Positions 41,361 through 50,713 of a stretch of DNA of 64,000 nucleotides are shown piece after piece. Under the pieces are notes generated by a model. It did not search any database. It saw only the letters and a program-made list of their open reading frames with translations, and was not told the origin of the DNA. The DNA comes from Notospermus geniculatus (taxonomy: Eukaryota > Nemertea > Pilidiophora > Heteronemertea > Lineidae): assembly GCA_002633025.1 (NCBI GenBank), contig NMRB01000728.1, positions 47,842 to 111,841 of the forward strand, written 5' to 3'. A program made the translations under genes and the position numbers. How positions within the stretch are numbered: the stretch's first letter is position 1; each line of letters begins with the position of its first letter.

Positions 41361-42697
41361 TCACAAGAGAAGAATATCCAGTTTGATATTGTGCTTGCCT
41401 CCATCAGGTAGCATTTCTATTCTTTTCGACATCCTCTTACTTGCACTTTGTACTGCAGGTGTGATATGTTTCCCATGGGCAATCATTGCCATATCGTGCA
41501 GGGCAGTCTCCGCGTCTTTCAACATTCTCGCATTCAGCAATGTACTGAAGCAGTACAGACCATATTCTTGATTCCCAATGTATTGCTTTTTGCAAAGATT
41601 TTTAGCGTCCTTTATCGCATGACTTGTGCATGCGTGTGGTACTGTCTTGTGCAGCATATCTCCATCTTCAGCTCCTCCTCGAAGAATTCCCCAGCACCTG
41701 TCAAGAAAAACTATTTAGGTTTTCGCCATTCATCTCTCCAAGTACTGCCAATATGAAGACCATCGCTCTGTCCATATTGATTTGGCGAGGTATTGGCTGT
41801 CTTCCGTGACCAAAGATTATCTTCTCTTGTCTGCGAAACTCGGATAGCCAAAATCGAATCAATGGCAGTGAGTGGCTAGTGCTCAACATCGCTAACAATG
41901 GAATGGGGCTACCTCCATCTTTTGGACAACTGATGGTCACTTCACTTCATAAAAAAGGTACTTCCTACCTTTGCTGTTTTTCCGAACAACCTTACATGTG
42001 GCATCAATAACCGCAGCATCTTTCTGGCACAGATCATGCCACAATTTAACACCATCCTCAGTCCAATAGACCACAAAAGTTGGTTCTGCACAAAAGAGCT
42101 GTATAAATCCAGGAACCTTCATTTTTTTGTTTTCATCATACATGGATTTTTTCAGGATCAGAATGCTAGTGAATTCGTTCTTATCCATCGTTAATAGATC
42201 ATTTGCTTCATTGGCAATTTGTCTCAGTATACCTGGCTAGTTTTGCCAACACCATCACAATTTCCACTCAAAATGAAGACTTCGCGGTGTTTTTGTCCGA
42301 TGCGTTTCAAGTATTCATTCATTGGCTTCTCACCATGAGAAAGAGTTGCATAGAGACTTTGTCTCTCAGTTCCACGGATTGGCCTTGAATTCTCGTCATC
42401 TATTTTATGATGGACATGTCCTGTGTATGTGACAGTAACCTTTAGGCAGTTGTTCATTGAGAGATGGGCTTTCACAGGACAATCTTTAAATTTGCAGTAT
42501 AAACGTGCTGTCAAAAGGTGCCGTGATCCACGAAAATGGTCTTTCACCATTAATGTGCAAAACGGATTGGACTGTTTTACACCTGCAATGAAGGATTCGT
42601 GCCACGTCCCTTTCTTGAATCGCCTTGTGTCCTCTGATGTGTGTTTTTGTAGAATGCATTTCCATGTTTCTCTGTCGAGTTGGAAAGTTGTCGACAT
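41361..42697 (-). pseudogene. MULE-type transposase with FLYWCH/WRKY-like N-terminus, frameshifted
   Basis: Four minus-strand frames join end to end: 42697-42224, 42235 to 41937, 41940-41701, and about 41690-41361. The first has a Cys/His module (RLYCKFKDCPVKAHL ... TYTGHVHH) like the FLYWCH/WRKY-GCM1 fingers found at the N-terminus of MULE transposases. The next reads KDAAVIDATCKVVRK (first Asp), then SPIPLLAMLSTSHS and RRQEKIIFGHGRQPIPRQIN plus MDRAM (second Asp). The last holds RCWGILRGGAEDG and CTSHAIKDAKNLCKK, a C-x2-H motif typical of the family insertion. Frameshifts lie near 42230, 41940 and 41700. I assign the Mutator-like (MULE, possibly Phantom/NOF-like) group from motif order. The catalytic Glu is not certain. 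Confidence 0.6.
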
Positions 42698-42701
42698 TTA
42701 A

Positions 42702-43191
42702 TTAGTTGTCAGTGGTGTGCTCTCCTTCAATAATCACCTCGTCCTTTTCTATATCATCATCTTCAACACCGGGTCCTCTTGTGTCATCACCACCTTGGTC
42801 CTCAGGATTCTCATTACTACCTTGGTCATCAGCGGTCTCTTCACCACCTTTGTCTGCATCGGTCACTTCAATATCTTGGTCCATCTTGGTCTGTCAATAT
42901 CGTCATCCATTTCTTCACCACACCGGCCTGTCAATAACTCGGGAAACTGTTCAACTCTCTCTTCACTGTCACTCTCACTCATCATCACTTTACCACATCT
43001 TCTCCTTGAAACTTGACCACTTGTGTTGGTAATGTCTTCATCACCAGTGTGTGCCGCATCATTCTCATCGTTGGAATTGATGTTGTTCTTCTACACTTCA
43101 CCACTTCTGCTGGTCATTTCAGCGTCATTGTCATCGTTGGAACTGACGTTGTTCTTCGACACTTCACCACTTCTGCTGGTCCTTTCTTCAT
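42702..43191 (-). pseudogene. Acidic, repeat-rich region upstream of the MULE transposase
   Basis: Minus-strand frames here encode Asp/Glu-rich text (ADKGGEETADDQGSNENPED) and reiterated units of the GEVSKNN..SNDDND type. In DNA terms a ~66-bp unit containing CTTCACCACTTCTGCTGGTC recurs at about 43090, 43156 and 43580. Frame changes between units suggest decay. It probably belonged to the reading frame that continues at 43528-44190. Confidence 0.5.
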
Positions 43192-43527
43192 AACAATAAC
43201 AATAATAATAATTTATTTATATTTAAAATGCTACATTAATGAGATCATTTTCTAAGCACTGTACAATTAAAAACAAAGAATATTTTGATATAAAACATTA
43301 GCGTGCAGCGCTTTCTTAAAAGTCGTTTTGACAGTGAGACCACGCATAGGAGCAGGGAGGGAGTTCCGCAGTCTAGCAGCCAGGACGCTCAAGCTCCGGT
43401 CTCCATAGATCCCATTGGCAGGTGGAATGTTAAGGACCCACTGATCATTTGAAGACCGGAGCCTGCGCCCGATACATGCAGACTGAGCAGCTCCCTCAGG
43501 TACTCAGGACTTTCCCCATGGTGGATG
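43192..43527 (-). mobile_element. LINE 3' end inserted in the acidic ORF
   Basis: A 336-bp insert splits the repeat array. It ends on the minus strand in an AAT/AAC-rich tail (43192-43220 on the plus strand: TAACAATAACAATAATAATA). The body carries TGAAGACCGGAGCCTGCGCC, a text I associate with CR1/L2-like LINE 3' regions. The interrupted word on either side (TTTCTTCA / TGACCAGTG) matches the uninterrupted repeat unit TTTCTTCATCACCAGTG. Confidence 0.65.
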
Positions 43528-44190
43528 ACCAGTGCGTGCCACATCATTGTCATCGTTGGAAGTGAAGTTGTTCTTCGACACTTCACCACTTCTGCTGGTC
43601 ATTTCTTCATCACCAGTGCATGCCGCGTCATCGTTGGAATTACCAGTAGTCCTTTTCTTTCTGATTGGAATCAACCAGTTGGCAGAAAACCTTTTCTCCT
43701 TCCTTTTACGCTTGGGTATTTGTTCCTTGTTATGACAACAAAAACCAGTGCTTTCAACTTTATCTTTCATTTCCGCTTGGCTAGTGTGTGCATCTGTGGT
43801 ACCTTGGTAACCTGTTTCTGCCATCTCAATACCAAATACCCTAGCTTTTGGCTTTATTCCAACATATTCTTCCTTCTGTTGTACATATTGTTCTGTCATC
43901 TTTCTTGCAAATTCAGCTTTGATGTCTTCCAAATGTCTTTCGTCCGTCTCTTCGCTGCATTCTGCTTTAAAAGTGACTTTTGTTTTCCTCAGTACTGGGA
44001 TCAACCAGTTGTTGGAAAATCGTTTTTCCTTCCTATTTCTCTGAGACCGCCTCTCCATGCCGTCTTCTGAAACATCTTCAGTGCTTGTCACAGGTTTTCC
44101 ACTATCTTCCTTCATCTCTGAATGTATCACATCCTCATCTTTCAGCTGTTCTTGTCTTTGAGTTGTCTTTCTGCAGATCTCATCTTTCAC
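43528..44190 (-). CDS. Charged protein with duplicated KEKRFSxNWLIP motif
   Basis: From ATG 44190 the frame is open for about 220 codons and runs a few codons into the LINE insert. The product is rich in Lys, Glu, Arg and Asp. It contains two copies of a basic block, NRKEKRFSNNWLIPVLRK and KRKEKRFSANWLIPIRKK, about 110 residues apart. The second is followed by the start of the SNDDND/GEVSKNN array. The blocks look like nuclear-localisation or DNA-contact elements, which is an inference. It lies directly upstream of the MULE transposase on the same strand, so it is either an accessory ORF of that element or the N-terminal part of its product. It is truncated by the LINE insertion. Confidence 0.45.
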
Positions 44191-44269
44191 GACTACGGGT
44201 CATTGTGGAATATGACTTTCAAAATTATCATCTTCTTGTGTTTCTTTCATCTGTGTGCTGTCCTCAACT

Positions 44270-44530
44270 TCATCTGTGTCGTTCTGTCCGTATTCTCCAA
44301 ACCTTGTGTCTCCACATACTCGATTCTCGGTCCATATTTTCCGAACGTACCTCAGGCGATGTTCTGATTCCTGTAGTTATTCTATCCAAATTTAGATGCT
44401 GTGGTTTTCTTTTCAAAACCACAGAAAATGCCTTCCGAATCTTTTCATATCTTTCCGGTGTGATTTTCTTGCCTTTCTTCTTCTTCTTCTTCCTCGCCAT
44501 GTAGTCAAATTCTTGACCTTCTTCAGCCAT
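44270..44530 (-). CDS. Small basic ORF with poly-Lys, first exon candidate
   Basis: The 86-codon frame begins MAEEGQEFDYMARKKKKKKG and continues KKITPERYEKIRKAFSVVLK. It is a credible N-terminus for the charged protein downstream (43528-44190), which lies 80 bp away on the same strand but in a different frame. No clear splice pair was identified, so it may be frameshifted or spliced. Function unknown. Confidence 0.35.
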   Translation of the reverse strand: MAEEGQEFDYMARKKKKKKGKKITPERYEKIRKAFSVVLKRKPQHLNLDRITTGIRTSPEVRSENMDRESSMWRHKVWRIRTERHR

Positions 44531-44855
44531 CTGGGGGGAAAAATAAGAAAAAGATCAAATAAATCAGCTAGTAGCAAGTAAATATGGTACCAAGTATAAA
44601 TTCACTCTACTAATGTTAAAAATCCGTCTCGTAGCTGAAGTCAGAGTCGGAAAGCATCTTAACCTCACTATTGAAATGGTCCAGAGACTAGTTGGGTGCA
44701 GTTGTGTGCGAGAGTTAAAGGATGTCTGTCACGCTCCCTCGCTGGAGTTGCTCCCTCGACAGAACCACTATTCCCTCGTGAGAATTCCCTCGATGGAATC
44801 GACTCATTTTATCAATGGCTCTCAGATGGCGCTCGTGTTTCAACCTGATAACTAA

Positions 44856-45316
44856 TGCCCGGTTGTTCAGCTTTGGCTTAAGCCAGAGTTGGGTCGATCC
44901 CGACATAAGCCTGGCTTAAGCCTGACTTATATTTCACAGCGCGTTGCGCAGGTTGGGCTTCAAACACAAGCCAAGCTTAAGCCTTTCTTATAATAAACCT
45001 GGCAGTGGGGTGGTTATAAGCGCGACTTACAATGGTAGGCCTTCTTCCCGGCCTTTTTACTGTATGCCCAGACTTTTAAGATGGCAGAAGCATTGAATCA
45101 GCTTTCGTAAGCCACACATGAGCAACCGAGCACGTCATCAAGGAAATTGTATAGGAAAGCATGAGCAAGTAGGGTAAGAAGCCAGACTTGGGTAATCCCG
45201 AGTTTAATTCGGGTTCTGCAATAAACTCGGGATGACCAGACATAAGCGCGACTTACGTGAACTCGAGTTTGAGGAATAAGCCAGGTTCACGTGAGCCACA
45301 CCTGAACAACCGGGCA
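44856..45316. mobile_element. Harbinger-like MITE, TAA target duplication
   Basis: Ends are TGCCCGGTTGTTCAG and CTGAACAACCGGGCA, with TAA at 44853-44855 and 45317-45319. The interior is reiterated GGCTTAAGCC / GCGACTTA palindromic text. Confidence 0.8.
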
Positions 45317-45472
45317 TAAGGATATTAACCTGATCATCTTTGTAGTGCTATCGCTGGGCACAAAAAACACACAAACAAGACACAGCGTCATTAACCTGAT
45401 TCGAGCCAAATTCGAGGTACAATTTGGTGGACTTCGAAAAGGAAACCCCACCCATAACCTTACAAGGATGAT

Positions 45473-45537
45473 CTAATCCTAATCCTAACCCTAACCCTAG
45501 CCCCTGGCCTTATCCCTAAACCCTAACCCCTAAAATG
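45473..45537. repeat. CCCTAA telomere-like stretch
   Basis: Degenerate CTAATCCTAATCCTAACCCT and CCCTAAACCCTAACCCC units, the opposite strand sense to the array at 38.5 kb. Confidence 0.75.
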
Positions 45538-45783
45538 CCTTTTAAAAACCCTTTTTATACCTCTAGAGGATTGCATTTTATCATTTACCATTTGAAACAC
45601 GAGCGCCATCTGAGAGCCATTGATAAAATGAGTCGATTCCATCGAGGGAATTCTCACGAGGGAATAGTGGTTCTGTCGAGGGAGCAACTCCAGCGAGGGA
45701 GCGTGACAATGTCTACCAGTATATAAAGAAAGGGGGTGATTTACAGGGTGACCCGATAAAAATGTCCCAGTAAGACACCAGGG

Positions 45784-45885
45784 CCCGTATGCATAATGGT
45801 AGAATAAGTTTATTCCAGGTATAGCTTCAGGTTATAACATTAGGTTATACCTGGAATGAGCTTATTCCACCATTATGCATACGGG
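45784..45885. mobile_element. 102-bp palindromic MITE (CCCGTATGCATAATGG type)
   Basis: Arms CCCGTATGCATAATGGTAGA plus ATAAG..TATTCCAGGTAT and the reverse complement face each other with a short loop. The ends resemble GGGTCGTATTCATAAA (62299) and GGGGCCATATTCATAAA (63432). Confidence 0.8.
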
Positions 45886-45974
45886 TTCTGGGGACCTTCG
45901 GACTAGTGAACCTTCGGACTACTGGACCTTCGGACTAGTGAGATGTTACCGATCCTCTGCTGATTACTAATGAC

Positions 45975-46565
45975 CATGCACAGTGCTCCTTAACTTTCAG
46001 AAAGGTTAAAAAAATTGCATTAAAATGAAAACTGTGCCATATTGTAGCCAATAACGTGTAGTTTCCACAACTGAAAGAACTAAAAATATCTGTTGGGAAA
46101 ATTTTGAGAAAATTTGTAGACAAAATGTAGTTGCGTAATCAGTTTCCGTTTTTGAGTAACGTACGTCAATAATAGGAAGATTTTTACCATTTGAGGTAAA
46201 AGGGTGGGGCATTGCCACCTATTACTCAACAAGCACTGCTGATTACGCAACCAAATTTTGTCTTCCACCTTGGCTACATAGTGGTTACCACATATTCCAT
46301 TCCGATTGCAATTGATTTTGTCACCTTTAAGATATAAATAGACGAAGTTTGAGGTATTTTCCATTCTTTTCTGTACATTGCACATGTACAAATGTACACC
46401 GAAATGTACACAATTACAAAAACTCACTTTTCTCAAAAATTTCCCGACAGATTTTTAAAATTCTTTCAGTTATGGAAACTACACGTTACTGGCAACAATA
46501 TGGCACAGGTTTCATTTCAATGCAATTTTTTTAACCTTTCTGAAAGTTAAGGAGCACTGTGCATG
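45975..46565. mobile_element. Foldback MITE with ~115-bp arms
   Basis: CATGCACAGTGCTCCTTAAC at 45975 and its reverse complement ending at 46565 extend inward past TTTCAGAAAGGTTAAAAAAA, TTGCAT and AACGTGTAGTTTCCA. Neighbouring frames on either strand are shadows of the arms. Confidence 0.85.
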
Positions 46566-46569
46566 CGGC

Positions 46570-48080
46570 TATATACGATATACATGTAACTTCGATGAAA
46601 ATTTTGAACTTGAAATGCTGCCATGGGGCCAACGGATGCCTCCGAATCTGACTCCGGCAGTTCTGCCAGATGTCCTGCCAGATTTGACTGAAAAATGGAA
46701 CATTATACTAAGTTACTTGCCCCGCATATATTTATCTCCCCTCCCCTCTTCAAAACATAAGTGAATTCTCCCCTCAACTCGGCAAATTGAACGACAATGT
46801 AGCTGTCTCTGCAACTGTGGCTGGACCACACCTCAGCATGGCGAGCACGGGATTTGCACAAGGTTGTAACTTACAGATATGATCCAGAAGCAACTGCTGA
46901 TTGCTCGGAAAAACATGGTATTTTTTCTCAGAAACAACATACCTAAATGCTTCAATGAAGAAGCCTGGTTTTTGTGCAAGTTCCATCTCCGCAGCGGAAA
47001 TTAAAGCGAATTGATATCGAGAAAAAAAATGACTTAGAAATAGAATTTGAAAGCGGACGAATTTTCGGGAAAAAATGTAAACAAACTTCTCCAGAATGTC
47101 AACAAAGAAATGTTCGTCCATTCTGATTGGCTGAAATTTTGTGTTTACGAACACCAGCCAAATGTAAATAAAATCCGCTATCAATTCGCTTTAAGAGCTG
47201 ATGTGGATATTTGATTCTTTTTTAATCTCCAAAAGCTCATCCGTATCCTCTTCATTAAGGGATCACTGTAAAGCATGCTGCAGAATGGTCCTCTCCTCCT
47301 CGCAAACAAAATTAAAAACTGCTTTTAGGGGAAGGTCGTTGTTAACTTCTTCACGTTCATTAATCATTGTCACGAGGAAAGCTTCGTGAGAGATATTGGA
47401 AGTATACCGAAATCCTGGTATCCCTTAACAAGGATCCTGGCTACACCTTGCCATCACTGAAATGAGTGTCCTGCTGTTAGAACGGGTTCTCTTTCCTCTT
47501 TACCATCCAAATAAGATACCCATCAGCGTTGCCCAAAAGGATGTGTATGGGTTATGGGCGACACCAACACCCTCGCCTTTTTCTTCTTCTCCTTTATGGT
47601 TGATGAAAGTAAATGACATATGATCATCAAAAATCCTTGCATCTTGAAATGAATCTGTTAGGTCGTTTATAATGGTGCCCCAGTCTGATTATCCTAAAAA
47701 ATAACCTGACATTTAATTAAACTACAACCAAATGATAATACTTAAAGGTATTATTATTTGAAAACTTTTAAGTTTTATCAAGCACCACCACTTGCACAGA
47801 TGCATTGTCCGAAATTTCCTGGAGGAGTTCGCTAACTTGGTGGAACAAGTGTCTGGGAGGTACGCCGTTATTGCGAGATCATTCGTCCCGATTTCTAACA
47901 ATAATACAGTTCTGGTTGCAGCACTCTAAAAACTGAAGTGTTAGATTCTCACACTTATGGGGTGTTGGACTTGCTCCAACACTTGAAGTGGAGGAAAGTG
48001 TCACCAGCACACTTTAAAGAGTTGTTGGTTGCAACACTTCGAAGTGGTGCCTTACACTTGAAACCGGGCTTGAAACACTT
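46570..48080. other. No supported gene apart from the TTAA MITE
   Basis: Outside 47001-47194 I see only short frames. An ACACTTNAAGTGTT-type short palindrome is reiterated from 47930 onward and leads into the tandem repeat. Confidence 0.4.
47001..47194. mobile_element. TTAA-bounded MITE, copy 2
   Basis: TTAAAGCGAATTGATATCG ... TCAATTCGCTTTAA, the same element as 16739-16930. It is intact at both ends. Confidence 0.85.
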
Positions 48081-48081
48081 G

Positions 48082-48192
48082 GGACCGCCCCACCACTTAT
48101 GAGTGATGTAATACACTGAAAGTGTTGAAATAGGACCGCCCCACCACTTACGAGTGATGTAATACACTGAAAGTGTTGGAACAGGACTAAAG
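48082..48192. repeat. Tandem repeat, ~54-bp unit, two copies
   Basis: GGACCGCCCCACCACTTANG followed by AGTGATGTAATACACTGAAA and GTGTTG occurs twice in a row, within a larger region of AACACTT/AAGTGTT words. Confidence 0.85.
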
Positions 48193-48199
48193 TGTTGTT

Positions 48200-48999
48200 T
48201 TAACACTTTCTAAGAAGACCACTATAACTTTTAAAGTATTCCTGCCTAGCACTTTCCAAGGAGATCACTACTACTTATACGACTGGATAGGGCTACAGAG
48301 CCAAGGAAATCGCCCGAAATAAAAAAAAAGTTCGCGGCATGAATGATTCTCCGGGTGCNGTGGGGAATAGCCGCGCCCCCCCCCCACCCACCTACCCACC
48401 CACCCATGAGGTCGGTGGTTGGATGTCAAGAGCTCGATGCTGTTGGCCAGTTATTCTTTCTCCCCAAATCTAAGTGGCTAACACAGGGCTCTTGACGTCT
48501 TGCCACTTTGGGTATTTACTATACCGTTACACCATTATTTTCAGAATACGACGCCTCTATTCTCGTTGTTCATTCATACTTGGTCTAGGCCATAGTACAA
48601 AACCAACAGGCCTCTAGACCTTTCCAATAAAGATGGTGATCTCACAGTTCTCACTTTATGGTGTCAGAAGTTTAGTACCGTACCTTCAATGCCACTGGCA
48701 CACTAGTCAGGCGGCCATGAGCACAAAAGTTAAGACAAAATAATTGAGAGGATGCGTTTCGTACGGTAGTGTAATATCATGGAACGAATGGTGTTGCGAC
48801 TTGTCTTCGGCTTTTACCCCATCCTCGGGCAGACCGGAATCGGTCCGTTTGTGTGTAACGACAACAGCAACGAATCTCTCGAAATAAAGATTTTGTCGTC
48901 GATTTTAATCAATAATAATCGTCAATATTCGAACACTACATAAATCTGGTCCTTTTCGAGCCGGATGAAGTAAAAGAAAAGTATTGAAAGTATCGAATG
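48200..48999. other. No supported gene; C-rich simple sequence and an N
   Basis: An N at 48359 is followed by a CCCCCCCCCCACCCACCTAC run (48377 on). Repeat fragments shared with 5.37-5.46 kb lie at 48618-48790. Confidence 0.45.
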
Positions 49000-49279
49000 A
49001 TTAGAAAATTAAACGAGACTTACCTGTAAGTTGAAGTTTGATTGGAATTCTATCGAATCATCAATCGGGAATGGAGGAATCACATGAGATAGCACACGCT
49101 GACTAGCTCCTCAGTATTGAACAGACGGACGGACATGAGAAAAAAGGTACAATGAAGGGTAGGGATTAAGAGAGACAACCGAGAAGGGAGGGCATGTGAT
49201 TCCTCCATTCCCGATTGATGATTCGATAGAATTCCAATCAAACTTCAACTTACAGGTAAGTCTCGTTTAATTTTCTAAT
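49000..49279. repeat. Perfect 87-bp inverted repeat with splice-donor consensus in each arm
   Basis: Arms 49000-49086 and 49193-49279 are exact reverse complements around a 106-bp loop. Each arm carries TTACAGGTAAGTCTCG, a full CAG|GTAAGT donor consensus, pointing outward on both sides. Arm and loop also carry diverged pieces of the DIRS terminus (CTATCGAATCATCAATCGGG, then GATAGCACACGCTGACTAGC). In DIRS biology this position holds the internal complementary region. Confidence 0.9.
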
Positions 49280-49740
49280 TCTATCGAATCACATCAATCT
49301 GGGTCATTCCAGAATCCCATGAGATTTGAAAGCCTCATGGACGGCCGGCCATAACCTATACAGCCGTTATTAACAATGACATGACACGGATTTTGCATCA
49401 TTTCGCCATATATGTGTATTCTGACAACCTGGGCCTTCACAATAGATGATTTCAACGCTAAAATGAATATATCAGCGAGTCTAAATCTACTCAAGCATGT
49501 CTGTGATATATAAGAATTCCCTATACAAAAAGGGTTAATGCTGAGTCTAAGACTAAAATGCAATGACATCAATCATAACCTGAAAAAACGCAGTCGAAGG
49601 TACATGATAGGCTAAGTAGGCTATACCCCGTAAACAATACTAAGGTCAGCCTTTCCCGCGCTGGAACCGATTCACACCAAATATCTGATGTGTTTTTCCC
49701 GTCACTTGTCACTGTCACTGCAACATGAGTCATTGCCACT

Positions 49741-50703
49741 TTATGTGGGTGGTAATAAACTAAGGTCAACAATATCACTGTCTTGGATGTCCTTGTTATA
49801 GAATCGAGCGAACGTCGCAGCTGAGGCCCATCCAATTTTTTCCAAGATCGAGTCCACGGGTACTCCAGCACGTGCTAATGCAGAACCGCATGCGGACCTG
49901 GTGGAATGAGCCTTGAAGGTAGTGACGTCCACCCCCGCTTTCTCCAGAGTTAGCTTTATCCAGCGTGAGATAGTCTCTGTAGTTACAGATCCATGTGGTC
50001 GCATATAGCTGATCAGAAGTTGTGACGATTTCCTGATATCTGCCGTGCGTTTCAGATATTCCTCTATTGTTTTTAGTACACAGAGGTTAGGGTTGGCATA
50101 AGCTTGAAAGGAAATCGATTTGAGGTGATATCCAGGCCTTGACTGCTTCAATAAAGAGTCAATATAAATGGAGAGACTGTCATTTTGGATCGTGATATTT
50201 TCGACTTTTACAGCTCGTAAAGTCTGTACACGTTGTCCTGATAGAATGGCCATAAGCGCACAGAGTTTGAGTGTTATGTCCTTAAGGGAACAGGTTTCGT
50301 TTGGCACAGTGGCCAAGTGATTAAGTAGAATGTTTACATCCCAAGTAGTGGTGTAACGTGGCACCGGGGGTTTTTGATTGAACACTCCCCTCATGAAACG
50401 TTTAACCAGTGGGTGATCCCCGACTTTGCACCCCTCACAAGTTATTATACTGGACAATGCCGACCGTGCTGTATTAAGGGCACTGTATCCGACCCCAGTG
50501 TCATAGTAATTATAGAGAAAGTCTAAGACTTCAGCGATAGTGGGAGAAAGGGGACGAATTCCCCTCTGCAAACAGTGAAGTTCCCACTTCTTAAGCGTTG
50601 GGTCGTATTGCTTCCGTGTAGATTGTCTCCATCCTTGGAGGATGACGTCAGTATCCTCTGGTCGAAGTCCTTTTGTCTCGAGACCTCTCCTGATAAGATG
50701 CAT
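49741..50703 (-). CDS. DIRS tyrosine recombinase
   Basis: An intact 320-aa frame in the position expected of a DIRS integration enzyme, after RT-RNase H. The N-terminal half resembles the SAM-like core-binding domain (RKQYDPTLKKWELHC, VLDFLYNYYDTGVGYSALNT). The catalytic domain shows ALMAILSGQRVQTLRAVKV (first Arg), FKAHSTRSACGSALARAG (His-x2-Arg) and LEKIGWASAATFARFYNKD (Trp and nucleophile Tyr), the R-H-R-W-Y order of tyrosine recombinases. In DIRS elements this enzyme inserts the circular cDNA without making target duplications, and none is visible here. It starts 10 bp past the RT-RNase H stop, so expression probably depends on reinitiation or a spliced message. All catalytic residues I can name are present. 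Confidence 0.9.
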   Translation of the reverse strand: MHLIRRGLETKGLRPEDTDVILQGWRQSTRKQYDPTLKKWELHCLQRGIRPLSPTIAEVLDFLYNYYDTGVGYSALNTARSALSSIITCEGCKVGDHPLVKRFMRGVFNQKPPVPRYTTTWDVNILLNHLATVPNETCSLKDITLKLCALMAILSGQRVQTLRAVKVENITIQNDSLSIYIDSLLKQSRPGYHLKSISFQAYANPNLCVLKTIEEYLKRTADIRKSSQLLISYMRPHGSVTTETISRWIKLTLEKAGVDVTTFKAHSTRSACGSALARAGVPVDSILEKIGWASAATFARFYNKDIQDSDIVDLSLLPPT

Positions 50704-50713
50704 GCCAACAATG

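Larger units (their letters stand above)
44727..45708. mobile_element. TIR element with 117-bp arms containing a nested MITE
   Basis: Arms 44727-44843 and 45592-45708 are reverse complements (TGTCACGCTCCCTCGCTGGA ... GAGCGTGACA; inner end GAGCGCCATCTGAGAGCC). The space between is mostly occupied by a separate Harbinger-like MITE and a CCCTAA-like stretch. Confidence 0.85.

Noticed and set aside
42423-44504. Plus-strand ORFs of 92-181 codons
   Set aside because: They are antisense shadows of the MULE and charged-protein frames, with compositions (Ser/His/Phe-rich) expected from reverse reading.
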